A stretch of 64,000 nucleotides of DNA. It comes from Candidatus Pollutiaquabacter sp. (GTDB lineage Bacteria > Bacteroidota > Bacteroidia > AKYH767-A > 2013-40CM-41-45). Shown here in pieces: positions 8,740 to 17,118 of the stretch. Under the pieces are notes generated by a model. The model did not search any database, was not told where the DNA came from, and worked only from the letters and a program-made list of their open reading frames with translations. How positions within the stretch are numbered: the first letter of the stretch is position 1; every line of letters begins with the position of its first letter. Location: NCBI GenBank assembly GCA_947465495.1, contig CANIAS010000003.1, forward strand, positions 1-64,000, in the 5' to 3' direction. A program made the position numbers and the translations under genes.

Positions 8740-9153
8740 TTAGAAGGGAAGATCGTCGGTGGTTGCGATAGCAACCGATGGCACTGGTTGACTGTCGCTA
8801 ATCGCTGCCGGAGAGGCACCATCGTTTGGCTTTCCCAATAACGTCATGCTTTCCGCCACAATTTCCGTGAAATACTTCTTGACGTTGTTCTCTTCATAAC
8901 TGCGCGTGCGTATGCGCCCCTCAATATAGAGCTGCTTTCCTTTATGGACGTATTTTTCGGCTATTTCAGCTAATCCACGCCACAAGACAATGTTATGCCA
9001 TTCTGTTTGCTCGACACGCTGCCCCTCACGATTCTTGTATACCTCCGAGGTTGCCAAGGGGAATTTAGCGATCGCCACTCCTCCTTCAAGATACTTCACT
9101 TCCGGGTCTTTCCCTACGTTACCGACCAGGATCACTTTGTTTACTCCACTCAT
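8740..9153 (-). CDS. ssb: Single-stranded DNA-binding protein
   Basis: SSB coats single-stranded DNA in replication and repair and recruits partners through its acidic tail. The 137-residue product has the OB-fold start (MSGVNKVILVGNVGKDPEV), WHNIVLWRGLAEIAEKYVHKGK and YIEGRIRTRSYE, a flexible linker, and the diagnostic C-terminal tip DDLPF. It heads the ssb-gldE-gldD group. In many Bacteroidota mutY lies directly upstream; here three sugar genes on the other strand separate them. Confidence 0.97.
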   Translation of the reverse strand: MSGVNKVILVGNVGKDPEVKYLEGGVAIAKFPLATSEVYKNREGQRVEQTEWHNIVLWRGLAEIAEKYVHKGKQLYIEGRIRTRSYEENNVKKYFTEIVAESMTLLGKPNDGASPAAISDSQPVPSVAIATTDDLPF

Positions 9154-9200
9154 GGTGTTTTTGAATTAAATGGTGAATGATTGTATGACAATTAACGCCA

Positions 9201-9208
9201 CAAATGTA
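9201..9208 (-). promoter_or_regulatory. Putative -7 element of the ssb-gldE-gldD promoter
   Basis: The minus strand carries TACATTTG, a match to TAnnTTTG, about 48 nt upstream of the ssb ATG. No clear TTTG is seen at -33, so this rests on the -7 match only. The rest of the 186-bp ssb/nucleotidyltransferase intergenic region shows no other strong signal. Confidence 0.5.
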
Positions 9209-9339
9209 ATATAGCGAAAAGTGCTTTGTAAACCAACACTAGCGGGTTAATTCATGCAACAGGCGCAGCACTTCGTGAATCGGTGCAGTTTGTCGGATTG
9301 CCAATTATTCGATAATTTGGACCTTCGTTGATTTTACGT

Positions 9340-10491
9340 ATGCCTTCCACCAACAAAGTAGTAGTTTCTGGATGTTTTGACCTACTGCATAGTGGTCATG
9401 TTGCTTTCCTCAAAGAAGCCGCCAATTTTGGAGATCTTCACGTATGTATCGGTTCAGACAAGACTGTTCTGCAGTTAAAAGGTCGACCGCCTATAAACTC
9501 TCAGCAAGAGCGAAAATTCATGGTGGAGTCCCTGAAATTTGTCACGGATTGCAGAATCAATACAGGAAGTGGTATACTTGATTTTGAAGATGAATTAAAA
9601 GAAATCAAGCCTGATGTATTTGTGGTAAACGAAGATGGCCACACGCCTAAAAAAGAGCAGCTTTGTAAAACTCTTGGGATCGAGTATAAAGTGCTGAAGC
9701 GTATGCCATCGGAAGGACTTCCGGTGCGCTCAACCACCTCGTTACGGTCGTTAAGTACCATACCTTATCGTATCGATTTGGCTGGAGGTTGGCTGGATCA
9801 ACCGTTTGTATCAAGCCATGCATCAGGACCTGTCATCACCATCTCCATCGAGCCGACAGTTGAGTTCAATGATCGAAGTGGCATGGCCAGTAGTTCACGG
9901 AATAAAGCCATTGAACTTTGGAAGACAACATTGCCGGAGGAGTTTCCGCAGCATAACGCACGCATACTTTTTAGTTTTGAAAACCCTCCTGGTACACAAG
10001 AAGTAAGTGGTTCGCAGGATGCACTTGGTATATGTTTACCCGGACTCAATCAATTGTATTATCAAGGACAATATTGGCCAGAGAACATCATTTCGGTGCA
10101 CGATGAGTCGGTATTGTCTTGGTTGGAGCAACATCTTTTTCTTGTTTCACTCGGACCACGGAAGAATGGATACAAGGTGTTGGAGGACACCCGTATTTCG
10201 TCTGAACAGGCGAAGGCATTGTCGAATCACGCCACTGCTTGCTGGGAGGCGATTCTTCAAAAAGATCTTGAAGCTGCTGGTCGTCATCTTACAGGTTCCT
10301 TCCTAGCTCAAAGAAGTATGTTTCCGCTCATGGCCGACCAAGAGCTGATTGATTTTATCCAACCGTATACGGACCAGGCAGTTGGTTATAAATTGTCTGG
10401 CGCAGGTGGAGGCGGATATCTCATACTATTATCCGAAAAGTCCATTGAACCTGCACTTCAAATCCGGATACGACGGAAAAACTGGATTTAA
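9340..10491 (+). CDS. Fusion: HIGH-type nucleotidyltransferase + GHMP kinase-like domain
   Basis: The ATG at 9340 (MPSTNKVVVSGCFDLLHSGH) is preferred to the tracked TTG at 9328; it gives 383 residues. Residues about 1-130 are a cytidylyltransferase-like domain with the HSGH nucleotide-binding motif and RSTTSLR (ISTTxxR-like). From about 135 to the end is a GHMP-kinase fold: motif 1 is YRIDLAGGWLDQP and motif 3 is KLSGAGGGGYLILL. The usual Gly/Ser-rich motif 2 is replaced by VSGSQDALGICLPG, so catalysis is uncertain. With the permease and mutarotase downstream it probably phosphorylates and activates an imported sugar. The sugar and nucleotide are not known. Confidence 0.8.
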   Translation: MPSTNKVVVSGCFDLLHSGHVAFLKEAANFGDLHVCIGSDKTVLQLKGRPPINSQQERKFMVESLKFVTDCRINTGSGILDFEDELKEIKPDVFVVNEDGHTPKKEQLCKTLGIEYKVLKRMPSEGLPVRSTTSLRSLSTIPYRIDLAGGWLDQPFVSSHASGPVITISIEPTVEFNDRSGMASSSRNKAIELWKTTLPEEFPQHNARILFSFENPPGTQEVSGSQDALGICLPGLNQLYYQGQYWPENIISVHDESVLSWLEQHLFLVSLGPRKNGYKVLEDTRISSEQAKALSNHATACWEAILQKDLEAAGRHLTGSFLAQRSMFPLMADQELIDFIQPYTDQAVGYKLSGAGGGGYLILLSEKSIEPALQIRIRRKNWI

Positions 10492-10507
10492 AACTGTTGT
10501 TACTGCC

Positions 10508-11683
10508 ATGGAAACGATTCGAAAAAATGGAATGCTTATTCCTTTGGTGTTAATCATCAGTCTTTTTTTTCTCTGGGGGCTTTCTTATGGATTATTGGAT
10601 GTGCTGAACAAACATTTTCAGGAGTCACTTCACATTTCTAAAAGTCGTTCGGGCTTGTTGCAAGCTGCCTATTTTGGCGCCTATTTTATCATGGCATTAC
10701 CTGCTGGGCGTTTCATGCAACGTAACGGCTATAAGCGCGCTATCTTACTGGGACTTTTAGTATATGCCTTGGGGGCTTGCCTGTTTTATCCAGCAGCGGG
10801 CGCCCGTAGTTTTACATTCTTTTTAGTTGCGTTGTTTGTATTAGCCAGCGGTTTGGCTTTCTTGGAGACTGCTGCTAATCCCTTCATGACCATTTTAGGG
10901 AATCCCGAGCAAGCGGCTTTTCGTCTGAATTTGGCGCAGAGTTTCAATGGAGTTGGCTCTTTCATCGGGCCTGTTATAGGAGGCGCGATTTTTTTTGGCG
11001 CAGCCACGATGAATGTTCAATGGGTGTATTTTGCAATCGCTGCCATGGTAATAGTGGTGGCAGTATTAATCCGAATTACAGAAATGCCGGAGCCGTTGCT
11101 GGAGAAAAAAGATTCTTCCATTACGTTGACCGAAGTTTGGAATTCTTCTGCAGTTTTTCGGAATGCGGTCGTTGCTCAGTTTTTTTATGTGGCTGCTCAA
11201 GTTGGGGTGGCCGCCTATTTTATCAATTATTGTACGGAGAAAGGACTTGGAATCAGCAATTCGGACGCAGCGTATTATTTATCCCTTGCCATGGTATTGT
11301 TTACCGTTGGTCGATTCACCGGTTCAGCGATTTTAAAACGAGTTGAACCAAACCGTTTGTTAGGCACTTATGCATTGGTTAATATTTTGCTCTGTGTTGT
11401 GGTGATGATAAGTTCCGGGATGGTTGGAATATGGGCCTTGATAATAATGTTCTTTTTCGAGTCGATTTTATTCCCAACAATATTTGCCATTGGGATTCGT
11501 GGTCTTGGCGATAAGACGAAACTTGCATCTTCCTTAATGGTCATGTCGATTGTTGGTGGCGCCATTGTTCCATACTTTATGGGCTGGGTGGCTGATCACT
11601 ACACTACGGCCATGTCTTATTCAATTCCGCTTGCTTGCTTTTTGGTGGTCAGTTGGTTTGGTTTCAAAGGAGCTCGACCATGA
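10508..11683 (+). CDS. MFS sugar permease, L-fucose permease (FucP) family
   Basis: The ATG at 10508 (METIRKNGMLIPLVLIISLFFLWGLS) is the natural start; the tracked start at 10349 lies inside the previous gene. The 391-residue product has about twelve hydrophobic helices and FucP-like features: FFLWGLSYGLLDVLNKHF in helix 1, then QAAYFGAYFIMALPAG and FLETAANPFMTILG. FucP homologues symport L-fucose or related sugars with protons across the inner membrane. It lies 16 bp after the kinase fusion and overlaps the mutarotase gene by 4 bp (ATGA). The exact sugar specificity is inferred only. Confidence 0.9.
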   Translation: METIRKNGMLIPLVLIISLFFLWGLSYGLLDVLNKHFQESLHISKSRSGLLQAAYFGAYFIMALPAGRFMQRNGYKRAILLGLLVYALGACLFYPAAGARSFTFFLVALFVLASGLAFLETAANPFMTILGNPEQAAFRLNLAQSFNGVGSFIGPVIGGAIFFGAATMNVQWVYFAIAAMVIVVAVLIRITEMPEPLLEKKDSSITLTEVWNSSAVFRNAVVAQFFYVAAQVGVAAYFINYCTEKGLGISNSDAAYYLSLAMVLFTVGRFTGSAILKRVEPNRLLGTYALVNILLCVVVMISSGMVGIWALIIMFFFESILFPTIFAIGIRGLGDKTKLASSLMVMSIVGGAIVPYFMGWVADHYTTAMSYSIPLACFLVVSWFGFKGARP

Positions 11684-12021
11684 ACTCACGTTACTATTTT
11701 GCGTTAGATTTAAAGGACGACCCTGCATTGATTGCTGAGTACGAATCACATCATCGTGCCGTATGGCCCGAAGTCATAGCAGCCATCCGCGATTCAGGCA
11801 TTGTGGACATGCAGATTTTCCGTGTCAGAAATCGGTTGTTTATGGCCATGGAGGTAAATGAAAATTTCAATCCTGCGACCAAGGCCGCCGCGGATGCCGT
11901 AAATTCTGCGGTGCAGGCCTGGGAAGATCTAATGTGGAAATTCCAACAACCACTACCAGGATCAAAACCGGGTGCGAAGTGGATTCCGATGGACATAATA
12001 TTTGATCTTAAAGATTGCTGA
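11680..12021 (+). CDS. L-rhamnose mutarotase family protein (RhaM/DUF718)
   Basis: The start is the ATG at 11680 (MNSRYYFALDLKDD), overlapping the permease stop as ATGA; this gives 113 residues, the usual size. YYFALDLKDDPALIAEYESHHRAVWPEV and the central His are typical of this ferredoxin-like family, which interconverts anomers of L-rhamnose, and in some members of other deoxy-sugars. Being the last gene of the cassette it would supply the anomer required by the kinase. Fucose and rhamnose remain equally plausible. It converges with mutY, 14 bp apart. Confidence 0.9.
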   Translation: MNSRYYFALDLKDDPALIAEYESHHRAVWPEVIAAIRDSGIVDMQIFRVRNRLFMAMEVNENFNPATKAAADAVNSAVQAWEDLMWKFQQPLPGSKPGAKWIPMDIIFDLKDC

Positions 12022-12035
12022 TTGCAACAGCCGGT

Positions 12036-13091
12036 TCAGTCGCCTACTAGTAACTGTCGAAGGTACTTTTCAATCAATTTCGGAACCGGAAATTTTTGCA
12101 GGTTCTTTCGGTTCACTTTTTTCCACGTTGCAGGTAGTTTGATTTTTTTCTGCAAGGTGAATTCGTAAAAAACCGCATGAAGAGTTTGATGACTTAATAA
12201 GTGACGTGCCTTGGATGGCTTGTCGTGCATTGTAGTACTGTGGTTCTTGAAAAGGAGGGAAGTCTTTCTCAACATGCCCTCCGGTCCGAGTGCTTTTTTC
12301 TCCTCAAGCATTGGGAATTCCCAAAGATTCATCCAGATATCTTTTTCGGTGCGTTGTTTTAAATAAACATCTTTTCCGTCGTGCAGAACGATGTAATGAA
12401 AATACCGATTGCGGGAAGTTTGCTTTTTTGCTTTGACGGGCAACTCCTGGATGGTGTTTTTTTTTCTGGCAATACAAGAAGACCGGAACACACACGAGTC
12501 GCAATTGGGATTAGAGGGGACGCAGGTTAGTGCGCCAAATTCCATGATGGCTTGGTTGAATTCGTGTGGCGGGGCGTGTTGAATGAGTTCAGTGGCAACT
12601 TGAAGAAATTCTTTTTTGCCTGCTGTACTATCGATGGGTGTATCGATTCCGAAAAGTCTGCTTAGGAATCTGTACACATTTCCGTCAACAACGGGGTATC
12701 GAAGATCGTACGCGAAGGAGGCAATCGCGGCGGCGGTGTAATCGCCTATTCCTGGAAGTTCACGAATGGCGGCATGGTCAGTTGGAAAAATTCCCTGATG
12801 CTTTTCCAATACCATTCGCGCTGCTTTATGAAGATTTCTAGCCCTGGAGTAATAGCCAAGCCCTTGCCATAGTTTGAGTACTTTTTCCTCTTTTGCCTTG
12901 GCGAGTGAAGCAACGGAAGGAAAAGCTTCCTTGAATCGCTCATAATAAGGACGGCCTTGTTCGACACGCGTTTGTTGAAGGATGATTTCCGATAGCCAAA
13001 TTAGGTATGGGTCGCGTGTGTTACGCCAGGGTAGGTCCCGCTTATTGGAGTGGTACCATTCGATCAGGGTGTAAGCGACGGGGTGCATCAT
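12036..13091 (-). CDS. mutY: A/G-specific adenine DNA glycosylase
   Basis: MutY removes adenine mispaired with 8-oxoguanine. The start is set at the ATG at 13091 (MMHPVAYTLIEWYHSNKRDLPWR) because the 44 residues upstream in the tracked ORF do not look like MutY; this gives 351 residues. Key features are the catalytic Glu in SEIILQQTRVE, the helix-hairpin-helix LPGIGDYTAAAIASFAY, the catalytic Asp in PVVDGNVYRFL, and the iron-sulfur loop C-X6-C-X2-C-X5-C (CVPSNPNCDSCVFRSSC). A C-terminal NUDIX-like 8-oxoG-recognition domain follows. Confidence 0.95.
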   Translation of the reverse strand: MMHPVAYTLIEWYHSNKRDLPWRNTRDPYLIWLSEIILQQTRVEQGRPYYERFKEAFPSVASLAKAKEEKVLKLWQGLGYYSRARNLHKAARMVLEKHQGIFPTDHAAIRELPGIGDYTAAAIASFAYDLRYPVVDGNVYRFLSRLFGIDTPIDSTAGKKEFLQVATELIQHAPPHEFNQAIMEFGALTCVPSNPNCDSCVFRSSCIARKKNTIQELPVKAKKQTSRNRYFHYIVLHDGKDVYLKQRTEKDIWMNLWEFPMLEEKKALGPEGMLRKTSLLFKNHSTTMHDKPSKARHLLSHQTLHAVFYEFTLQKKIKLPATWKKVNRKNLQKFPVPKLIEKYLRQLLVGD

Positions 13092-13434
13092 GCGGATCAA
13101 AGGTAGGACTCGTTTCACAGTTGATGACACGGCAATTAGAAATGGCATGTGCGAAATCTGGTTTCTAGGAGGAACTTCAAACGGTTTCTTTTCGGGCAAT
13201 TCTTTGGAATTGAAGCCTCGCAAAGGCGCATCTAGTCTATTTTCCCGAACAACGGCATTGAATTAGACTTATTAATGCGCGCTGTTTTACGCCTTTTTAA
13301 CCTGTTTTGTAGGGAGTTAACCATGTTTCATAAATCGATGCCGGAAAAATTGAGCTAAGGCTTTTTAATTCAGTAAGAAGCACTATCTTTGCGCCCCTAC
13401 TTCGATATTATACAACTACTTAATAGTCAAAGCA
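13092..13434. other. Intergenic region between mutY and HU
   Basis: This 343-bp gap holds an in-frame but unlikely N-terminal extension of mutY and the HU promoter near its right end (TATCTTTG at 13384). I see no further gene, tRNA or strong hairpin. It presumably also carries the mutY promoter. Confidence 0.6.
13384..13391 (+). promoter_or_regulatory. Putative -7 element upstream of HU
   Basis: TATCTTTG matches TAnnTTTG and lies 43 nt upstream of the HU start codon. The -33 region is T-rich (CTTTTTAATT) but lacks a clean TTTG. Confidence 0.55.
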
Positions 13435-13749
13435 ATGACAAAAGCAGAACTGGTAGCCGAGATTTCTACGAAGACCGGTATTGAAAAGACGATAGCGCTT
13501 CAGGCTGTTGAAGCTGCCATGAAGGTGATAAAGAACACGATGGCTGATGGAGAAAATGTATACCTCCGTGGTTTCGGTTCGTTCATTGTAAAGAAGCGCG
13601 CTCAAAAATTAGGTCGTATTATTTCTAAGAACACGACCATTGTAATTCCTGAGCATAATATTCCGGCATTCAAACCCGCCAAGACTTTCTCTAATAAGGT
13701 AAAGAACGCCAAAATCAAGAAAAACCAGTCATCTGAAGCTATTGATTGA
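13435..13749 (+). CDS. HU/IHF-family DNA-binding protein
   Basis: A 104-residue nucleoid protein. The N-terminal helices (MTKAELVAEISTKTGIEKT) and the beta-arm (VYLRGFGSFIVKKRA... IPEHNIPAFKPAKTF) are classical HU/IHF, with a short basic tail beyond the usual 90 residues. Dimers bend DNA and organise the nucleoid. It is the first of two HU paralogues in the window (the other is at 51984) and sits in the conserved mutY-HU-RNase G neighbourhood. The TPR gene starts 2 bp after its stop. Confidence 0.95.
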   Translation: MTKAELVAEISTKTGIEKTIALQAVEAAMKVIKNTMADGENVYLRGFGSFIVKKRAQKLGRIISKNTTIVIPEHNIPAFKPAKTFSNKVKNAKIKKNQSSEAID

Positions 13750-13751
13750 TT

Positions 13752-14588
13752 ATGGCCATTAGCCGCACCCAGCTTTATTACGTGGCAGGTGCTGTGGTAC
13801 TGACGGTCGCGCTCTATTTCGCCTCTGGCGATACGACGGAAAACTCGAAAGAGAAAATTGGACCATCCGATACCGAGCATTCGATTTCCTTCGACGACCG
13901 CCTGGCGGATGCAAAGAAATCTCTAAAACGCCAAGAGGTCTCCCAGCTGGAAGCGCTAGAAGTAACTTCCGAGGAGCATGGCGGTAAAGACACGTCAGTG
14001 TTGGGTGAAATTGGAAGGACATGGGATGGATTTAACAATCCATCGATTGCCGCGGAGTACTTTGAGCAGATTGCTCAACTTAATCCAGGAGAAAATGAAT
14101 GGCTAAATGCAGCTTTCCGCTACTTTGACGCCTTCAAAATGACAAACGACTCGCTCTTGCGGGCGTCCATGGTTGAAAATGCCATAGAAGCCTATAAGAC
14201 GGTCATTGAAATAAACCCGCAAAACCTCGATGCGAAAACGGACTTAGGTCTATGTTACGCTGAAGGAACTGGAAACCCGATGCAGGGAATCATGCTGCTT
14301 CGGGAAGTGGTACAGGCTAAGCCTGATCACGAAAATGCACAATTCAACTTGGGTGTGCTTTCCGTGAAATCAGGCCAGCTCGATAAGGCTGTGAATCGGT
14401 TCGAAAACGTACTTCGAATCAATCCGGGTAATTACCAGGCAGAATTTCTGCTCGGGCGTTGTTACCTGAAGATGGGGCAGAAGGACAAGGCGGTTGCAAG
14501 TCTTGAAAAAGTAAAATCAGGATCGAAAGATTCTCAGTTAGTAGAAGAAGCAGATAATCTCATTCATCAAATAAATATTAACCAATAA
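13752..14588 (+). CDS. Membrane-anchored TPR protein
   Basis: The ATG at 13752 (MAISRTQLYYVAG) is chosen over the tracked TTG at 13746; it gives 278 residues. One N-terminal transmembrane segment (LYYVAGAVVLTVALYFASG) is followed by a charged linker and at least three TPR units (LDAKTDLGLCYAEGTG; ENAQFNLGVLSVKSGQLDKA; YQAEFLLGRCYLKMGQKDKA). It is probably anchored in the inner membrane with a periplasmic or cytoplasmic scaffold. Position after HU and before the 29-residue basic gene and RNase G is a recurring Bacteroidota arrangement. Specific role unknown. Confidence 0.85.
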   Translation: MAISRTQLYYVAGAVVLTVALYFASGDTTENSKEKIGPSDTEHSISFDDRLADAKKSLKRQEVSQLEALEVTSEEHGGKDTSVLGEIGRTWDGFNNPSIAAEYFEQIAQLNPGENEWLNAAFRYFDAFKMTNDSLLRASMVENAIEAYKTVIEINPQNLDAKTDLGLCYAEGTGNPMQGIMLLREVVQAKPDHENAQFNLGVLSVKSGQLDKAVNRFENVLRINPGNYQAEFLLGRCYLKMGQKDKAVASLEKVKSGSKDSQLVEEADNLIHQININQ

Positions 14589-14600
14589 ACATCTCAACCT

Positions 14601-14690
14601 ATGCCAAGCGGTAAGAAGAGAAAAAGACATAAAATGGCGACGCATAAACGGAAAAAGCGTCTCCGTAAGAATAGACATAAGAAGAAGTAA
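14601..14690 (+). CDS. 29-residue highly basic protein (AURKAIP1/COX24-like)
   Basis: This gene is too short for the ORF track. ATG at 14601 to TAA at 14690 encodes MPSGKKRKRHKMATHKRKKR and a further nine mostly basic residues: Lys, Arg and His make up more than half of it. Bacteroidota genomes commonly annotate an almost identical tiny protein as AURKAIP1/COX24-domain, a motif related to a mitoribosomal protein, so ribosome association is a reasonable inference. It lies 12 bp after the TPR gene and 202 bp before RNase G. Confidence 0.85.
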   Translation: MPSGKKRKRHKMATHKRKKRLRKNRHKKK

Positions 14691-14892
14691 TATCCTTAGG
14701 CAAGAGGTCCGTGTGGCCTCTTGTCCTTACTTCTTCATGCAGAGTGCCCGTTCCATCGCGGCACGGACTTTTCGTAAACACATCCTTGGTCGGCGATGCG
14801 TCGTCGGCTGTACCTCCGAGTATCTGCATGGTCGTGTTCTGTTTTTTCTTCGGGGCCGTTCTACGGTTGCTGTGTTTGAAAATTCATTTTAG

Positions 14893-16458
14893 TTGAATAA
14901 AGAACTTGTTATCAGTTCCACTGCCGGTGAAGCAAGAATCGCTTTGCTGGAGGAAAAACAACTGGTCGAACTCAACAGCGAAAAAAAGGATCAAAATTTT
15001 CAGGTAGGGGATATCTACTTGGGACGTGTACGGAAATTGATCCCAAGCCTGAATGCTGCTTTCGTAGACGTTGGTCACGAGAAAGATGCTTTTCTGCATT
15101 ATCTCGATCTGGGTCCGCAGGTGCAGTCCTTATTAAAACTAATTAAACTCACCACGACTGGCAAAAAGCCGGATCCGATGCTGTCCAATCTGAAGTTGGA
15201 GGCGGATATCGATAAAAGTGGCAAGATTAATTCGGTACTGACTGCCAATCAATGGGTGTTGGTGCAAGTCGCTAAAGAACCTATCAGTACCAAAGGACCA
15301 CGCATTACGTCTGACCTTTCCATGGCCGGACGTTACGTTGTACTTGTGCCATTTACGGATGTTGTTTCCATTTCTCAAAAGATTAAAAGTTCCGATGAGC
15401 GGCAACGTTTAAAACGCTTAGCCATGAGCATCAAGCCTCCTGGTTTCGGGCTTATTGTGCGTACGGTTGCTGAAGGTAAAAAAACGGCAGAGCTGGATCA
15501 GGATATCCAGGATTTGGTGTCAAAATGGAAGTCCGCTTTCGAGGCGTTGCAAACAGCCAAGCCCCCTCAGAAAATCTTAGGCGAATTGAATCGAACTTCA
15601 ACGATTCTGCGCGATTTGCTGAATGCCAATTTCAACGCTATTCATGTCAACGATCAGTTGCTCTATGATGAGATCCGGACGTATATTCAGACCATCATGC
15701 CGGAGCAGATAGAGATTGTAAAACTCTACAAAGGAAAGCAACCAATCTTCGAACATTTTGGCATCGAAAAGCAGATCAAGTCGTCATTTGGAAAGACAGT
15801 TAACATGGCCAATGGTGCTTATCTCATCGTTGAGCATACAGAGGCCATGCACGTAGTCGATGTGAATAGCGGAGGACGTGTCAAGTCGGCCGATGGAGAT
15901 GCTACGCAGGAAAGTAACGCCTTGCAAGTGAATAAGGATGCTGCCAGTGAGATTGCTCGTCAGCTTCGCTTACGCGATATGGGCGGAATAATAGTTGTCG
16001 ATTTCATCGATCTTCATAATCCGAACAATCGGAAAGTGCTCTTCGATCATCTCAAAGAAGAGATGAAACGTGACCGCGCCAAGCATACCATTCTTCCTCC
16101 AAGCAAATTCGGGTTGGTGCAGATTACCCGTCAGCGCGTTCGTCCAGAAACTAATATCACCACGGTGGAGAAGTGTCCGGCTTGCGACGGAACAGGTGAA
16201 ATAAAGGCCAGTATTTTGCTTGTGGATGAAATCGAAAACAACCTGCGTTACTTTGTTCAAGAGCAAAATGAAAAGGAATTGGCCATCCAGGTTCATCCTT
16301 ATTTAGAGGCTTATCTTAACAAAGGATTGCTTTGGAAAACTGTTGCCAACCAATGGAAAAAGAAATACAAGATTAAATTAAAGGTCGAAGCAAATACATC
16401 GTATCATATTATGGAATACCACTTCTTCAATAAATCAGAAGAGGAAATTAAAATTTAA
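14893..16458 (+). CDS. rng: Ribonuclease E/G family protein (RNase G)
   Basis: This endoribonuclease processes rRNA and mRNA 5' ends. It starts at a TTG (14893, MNKELVISSTAGEARIALLE), since no in-frame ATG lies near and the N-terminal sequence matches the family from there. The 521 residues contain an S1 domain (VGDIYLGRVRKLIPSLNAAFVDVG), catalytic Asp residues in HVVDVNSGGRV and IIVVDFIDL, and a Zn-link CPACDGTG. There is no long C-terminal degradosome scaffold, so it is RNase G-like rather than E-like. A terminator follows at 16482. Confidence 0.95.
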   Translation: MNKELVISSTAGEARIALLEEKQLVELNSEKKDQNFQVGDIYLGRVRKLIPSLNAAFVDVGHEKDAFLHYLDLGPQVQSLLKLIKLTTTGKKPDPMLSNLKLEADIDKSGKINSVLTANQWVLVQVAKEPISTKGPRITSDLSMAGRYVVLVPFTDVVSISQKIKSSDERQRLKRLAMSIKPPGFGLIVRTVAEGKKTAELDQDIQDLVSKWKSAFEALQTAKPPQKILGELNRTSTILRDLLNANFNAIHVNDQLLYDEIRTYIQTIMPEQIEIVKLYKGKQPIFEHFGIEKQIKSSFGKTVNMANGAYLIVEHTEAMHVVDVNSGGRVKSADGDATQESNALQVNKDAASEIARQLRLRDMGGIIVVDFIDLHNPNNRKVLFDHLKEEMKRDRAKHTILPPSKFGLVQITRQRVRPETNITTVEKCPACDGTGEIKASILLVDEIENNLRYFVQEQNEKELAIQVHPYLEAYLNKGLLWKTVANQWKKKYKIKLKVEANTSYHIMEYHFFNKSEEEIKI

Positions 16459-16481
16459 TACGTTTTACGAAATTAGTGTAG

Positions 16482-16511
16482 ATGCCGCCTTTCAAGAGGT
16501 GGCATTTTTTT
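16482..16511 (+). terminator. Rho-independent terminator after RNase G gene
   Basis: ATGCCGCCT and AGGTGGCAT form a 9-bp stem with one G-T pair and a 6-nt loop, followed by eight T. Confidence 0.85.
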
Positions 16512-16518
16512 ACTTTTG
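16511..16518 (+). promoter_or_regulatory. Putative -7 element upstream of SRPBCC gene
   Basis: TACTTTTG matches TAnnTTTG and lies 18 nt before the ATG at 16537, directly after the preceding terminator. No clear -33 element is visible. Confidence 0.5.
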
Positions 16519-16536
16519 CAAAATAATCGTGCGTTC

Positions 16537-17118
16537 ATGAATATAATTAAGAAAATCCTTCTCGTGCTTGCTGCCTTGTTGCTGTTGATCGCTGCAGCAG
16601 GAATGATCTTTTTTCCGGGACACGTAGAGCTGCGAAGAGCTGTTACCATACAGGCCAACCAAGAGCGTGTGTTTGATTACTTAAACACCATCTCGAATTT
16701 TAATACGTGGTCTCCGTGGTATGAGATGGACACAGCAGCTGCCTATTCTTTTGTAGGACCATCAGCTGGAAATGGAGCCACGATGAAATGGGTAAGTGAA
16801 AAAGGTGAAGTCGGAGTTGGTTCCATGGTCATCACTTCGTCTATTTCGCCCGTCTCCATCAAGCACGATCTCAGTTTTTCTAAAAACGGAAAAGCTACAG
16901 GAGATTATCTCCTTGCCACCACCGATTCAGGAACAACTGTTACGTGGATTTTTGGATTCGAGGCAGGCGCGAATCCTTTGCTGAGAATCATGGGAGCCTA
17001 TATCCAAGAGATGGTTGGCGCTGATTTTGATCGAGGACTTGCTAAACTTAAATTAACCCTTGAGACGCAGAACGTCTCAGCTGTTGATTCGATTTTAAGC
17101 AAACCTTTCAATGAGTAA
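16537..17118 (+). CDS. SRPBCC (START-like) domain protein
   Basis: The ATG at 16537 (MNIIKKILLVLAALLLLIAAAGMIFF) gives 193 residues with an N-terminal membrane anchor. The rest is an SRPBCC/polyketide-cyclase-like fold: RRAVTIQANQERVFDYLNTISNFNTWSPWYEMD is the usual first strand and helix, and GADFDRGLAKLKLTLE the C-terminal helix. Such proteins bind hydrophobic ligands in a deep cavity; ligand and role here are unknown. The 3' end overlaps recX by 8 bp, suggesting coupled translation, although no functional link is known. Confidence 0.85.
   Translation: MNIIKKILLVLAALLLLIAAAGMIFFPGHVELRRAVTIQANQERVFDYLNTISNFNTWSPWYEMDTAAAYSFVGPSAGNGATMKWVSEKGEVGVGSMVITSSISPVSIKHDLSFSKNGKATGDYLLATTDSGTTVTWIFGFEAGANPLLRIMGAYIQEMVGADFDRGLAKLKLTLETQNVSAVDSILSKPFNE

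Noticed and set aside
10349-10507. N-terminal extension of the FucP-like permease
   Set aside because: It lies in another frame of the upstream fusion gene and lacks transporter character; the ATG at 10508 gives a normal FucP start. I also considered a frameshift joining the two and see no need for it.
14599-14896. ORFs on both strands between the 29-residue gene and RNase G
   Set aside because: No recognisable protein features; the sequence contains a small hairpin (CAAGAGG/CCTCTTG) without a T tract. Probably a non-coding leader of RNase G.
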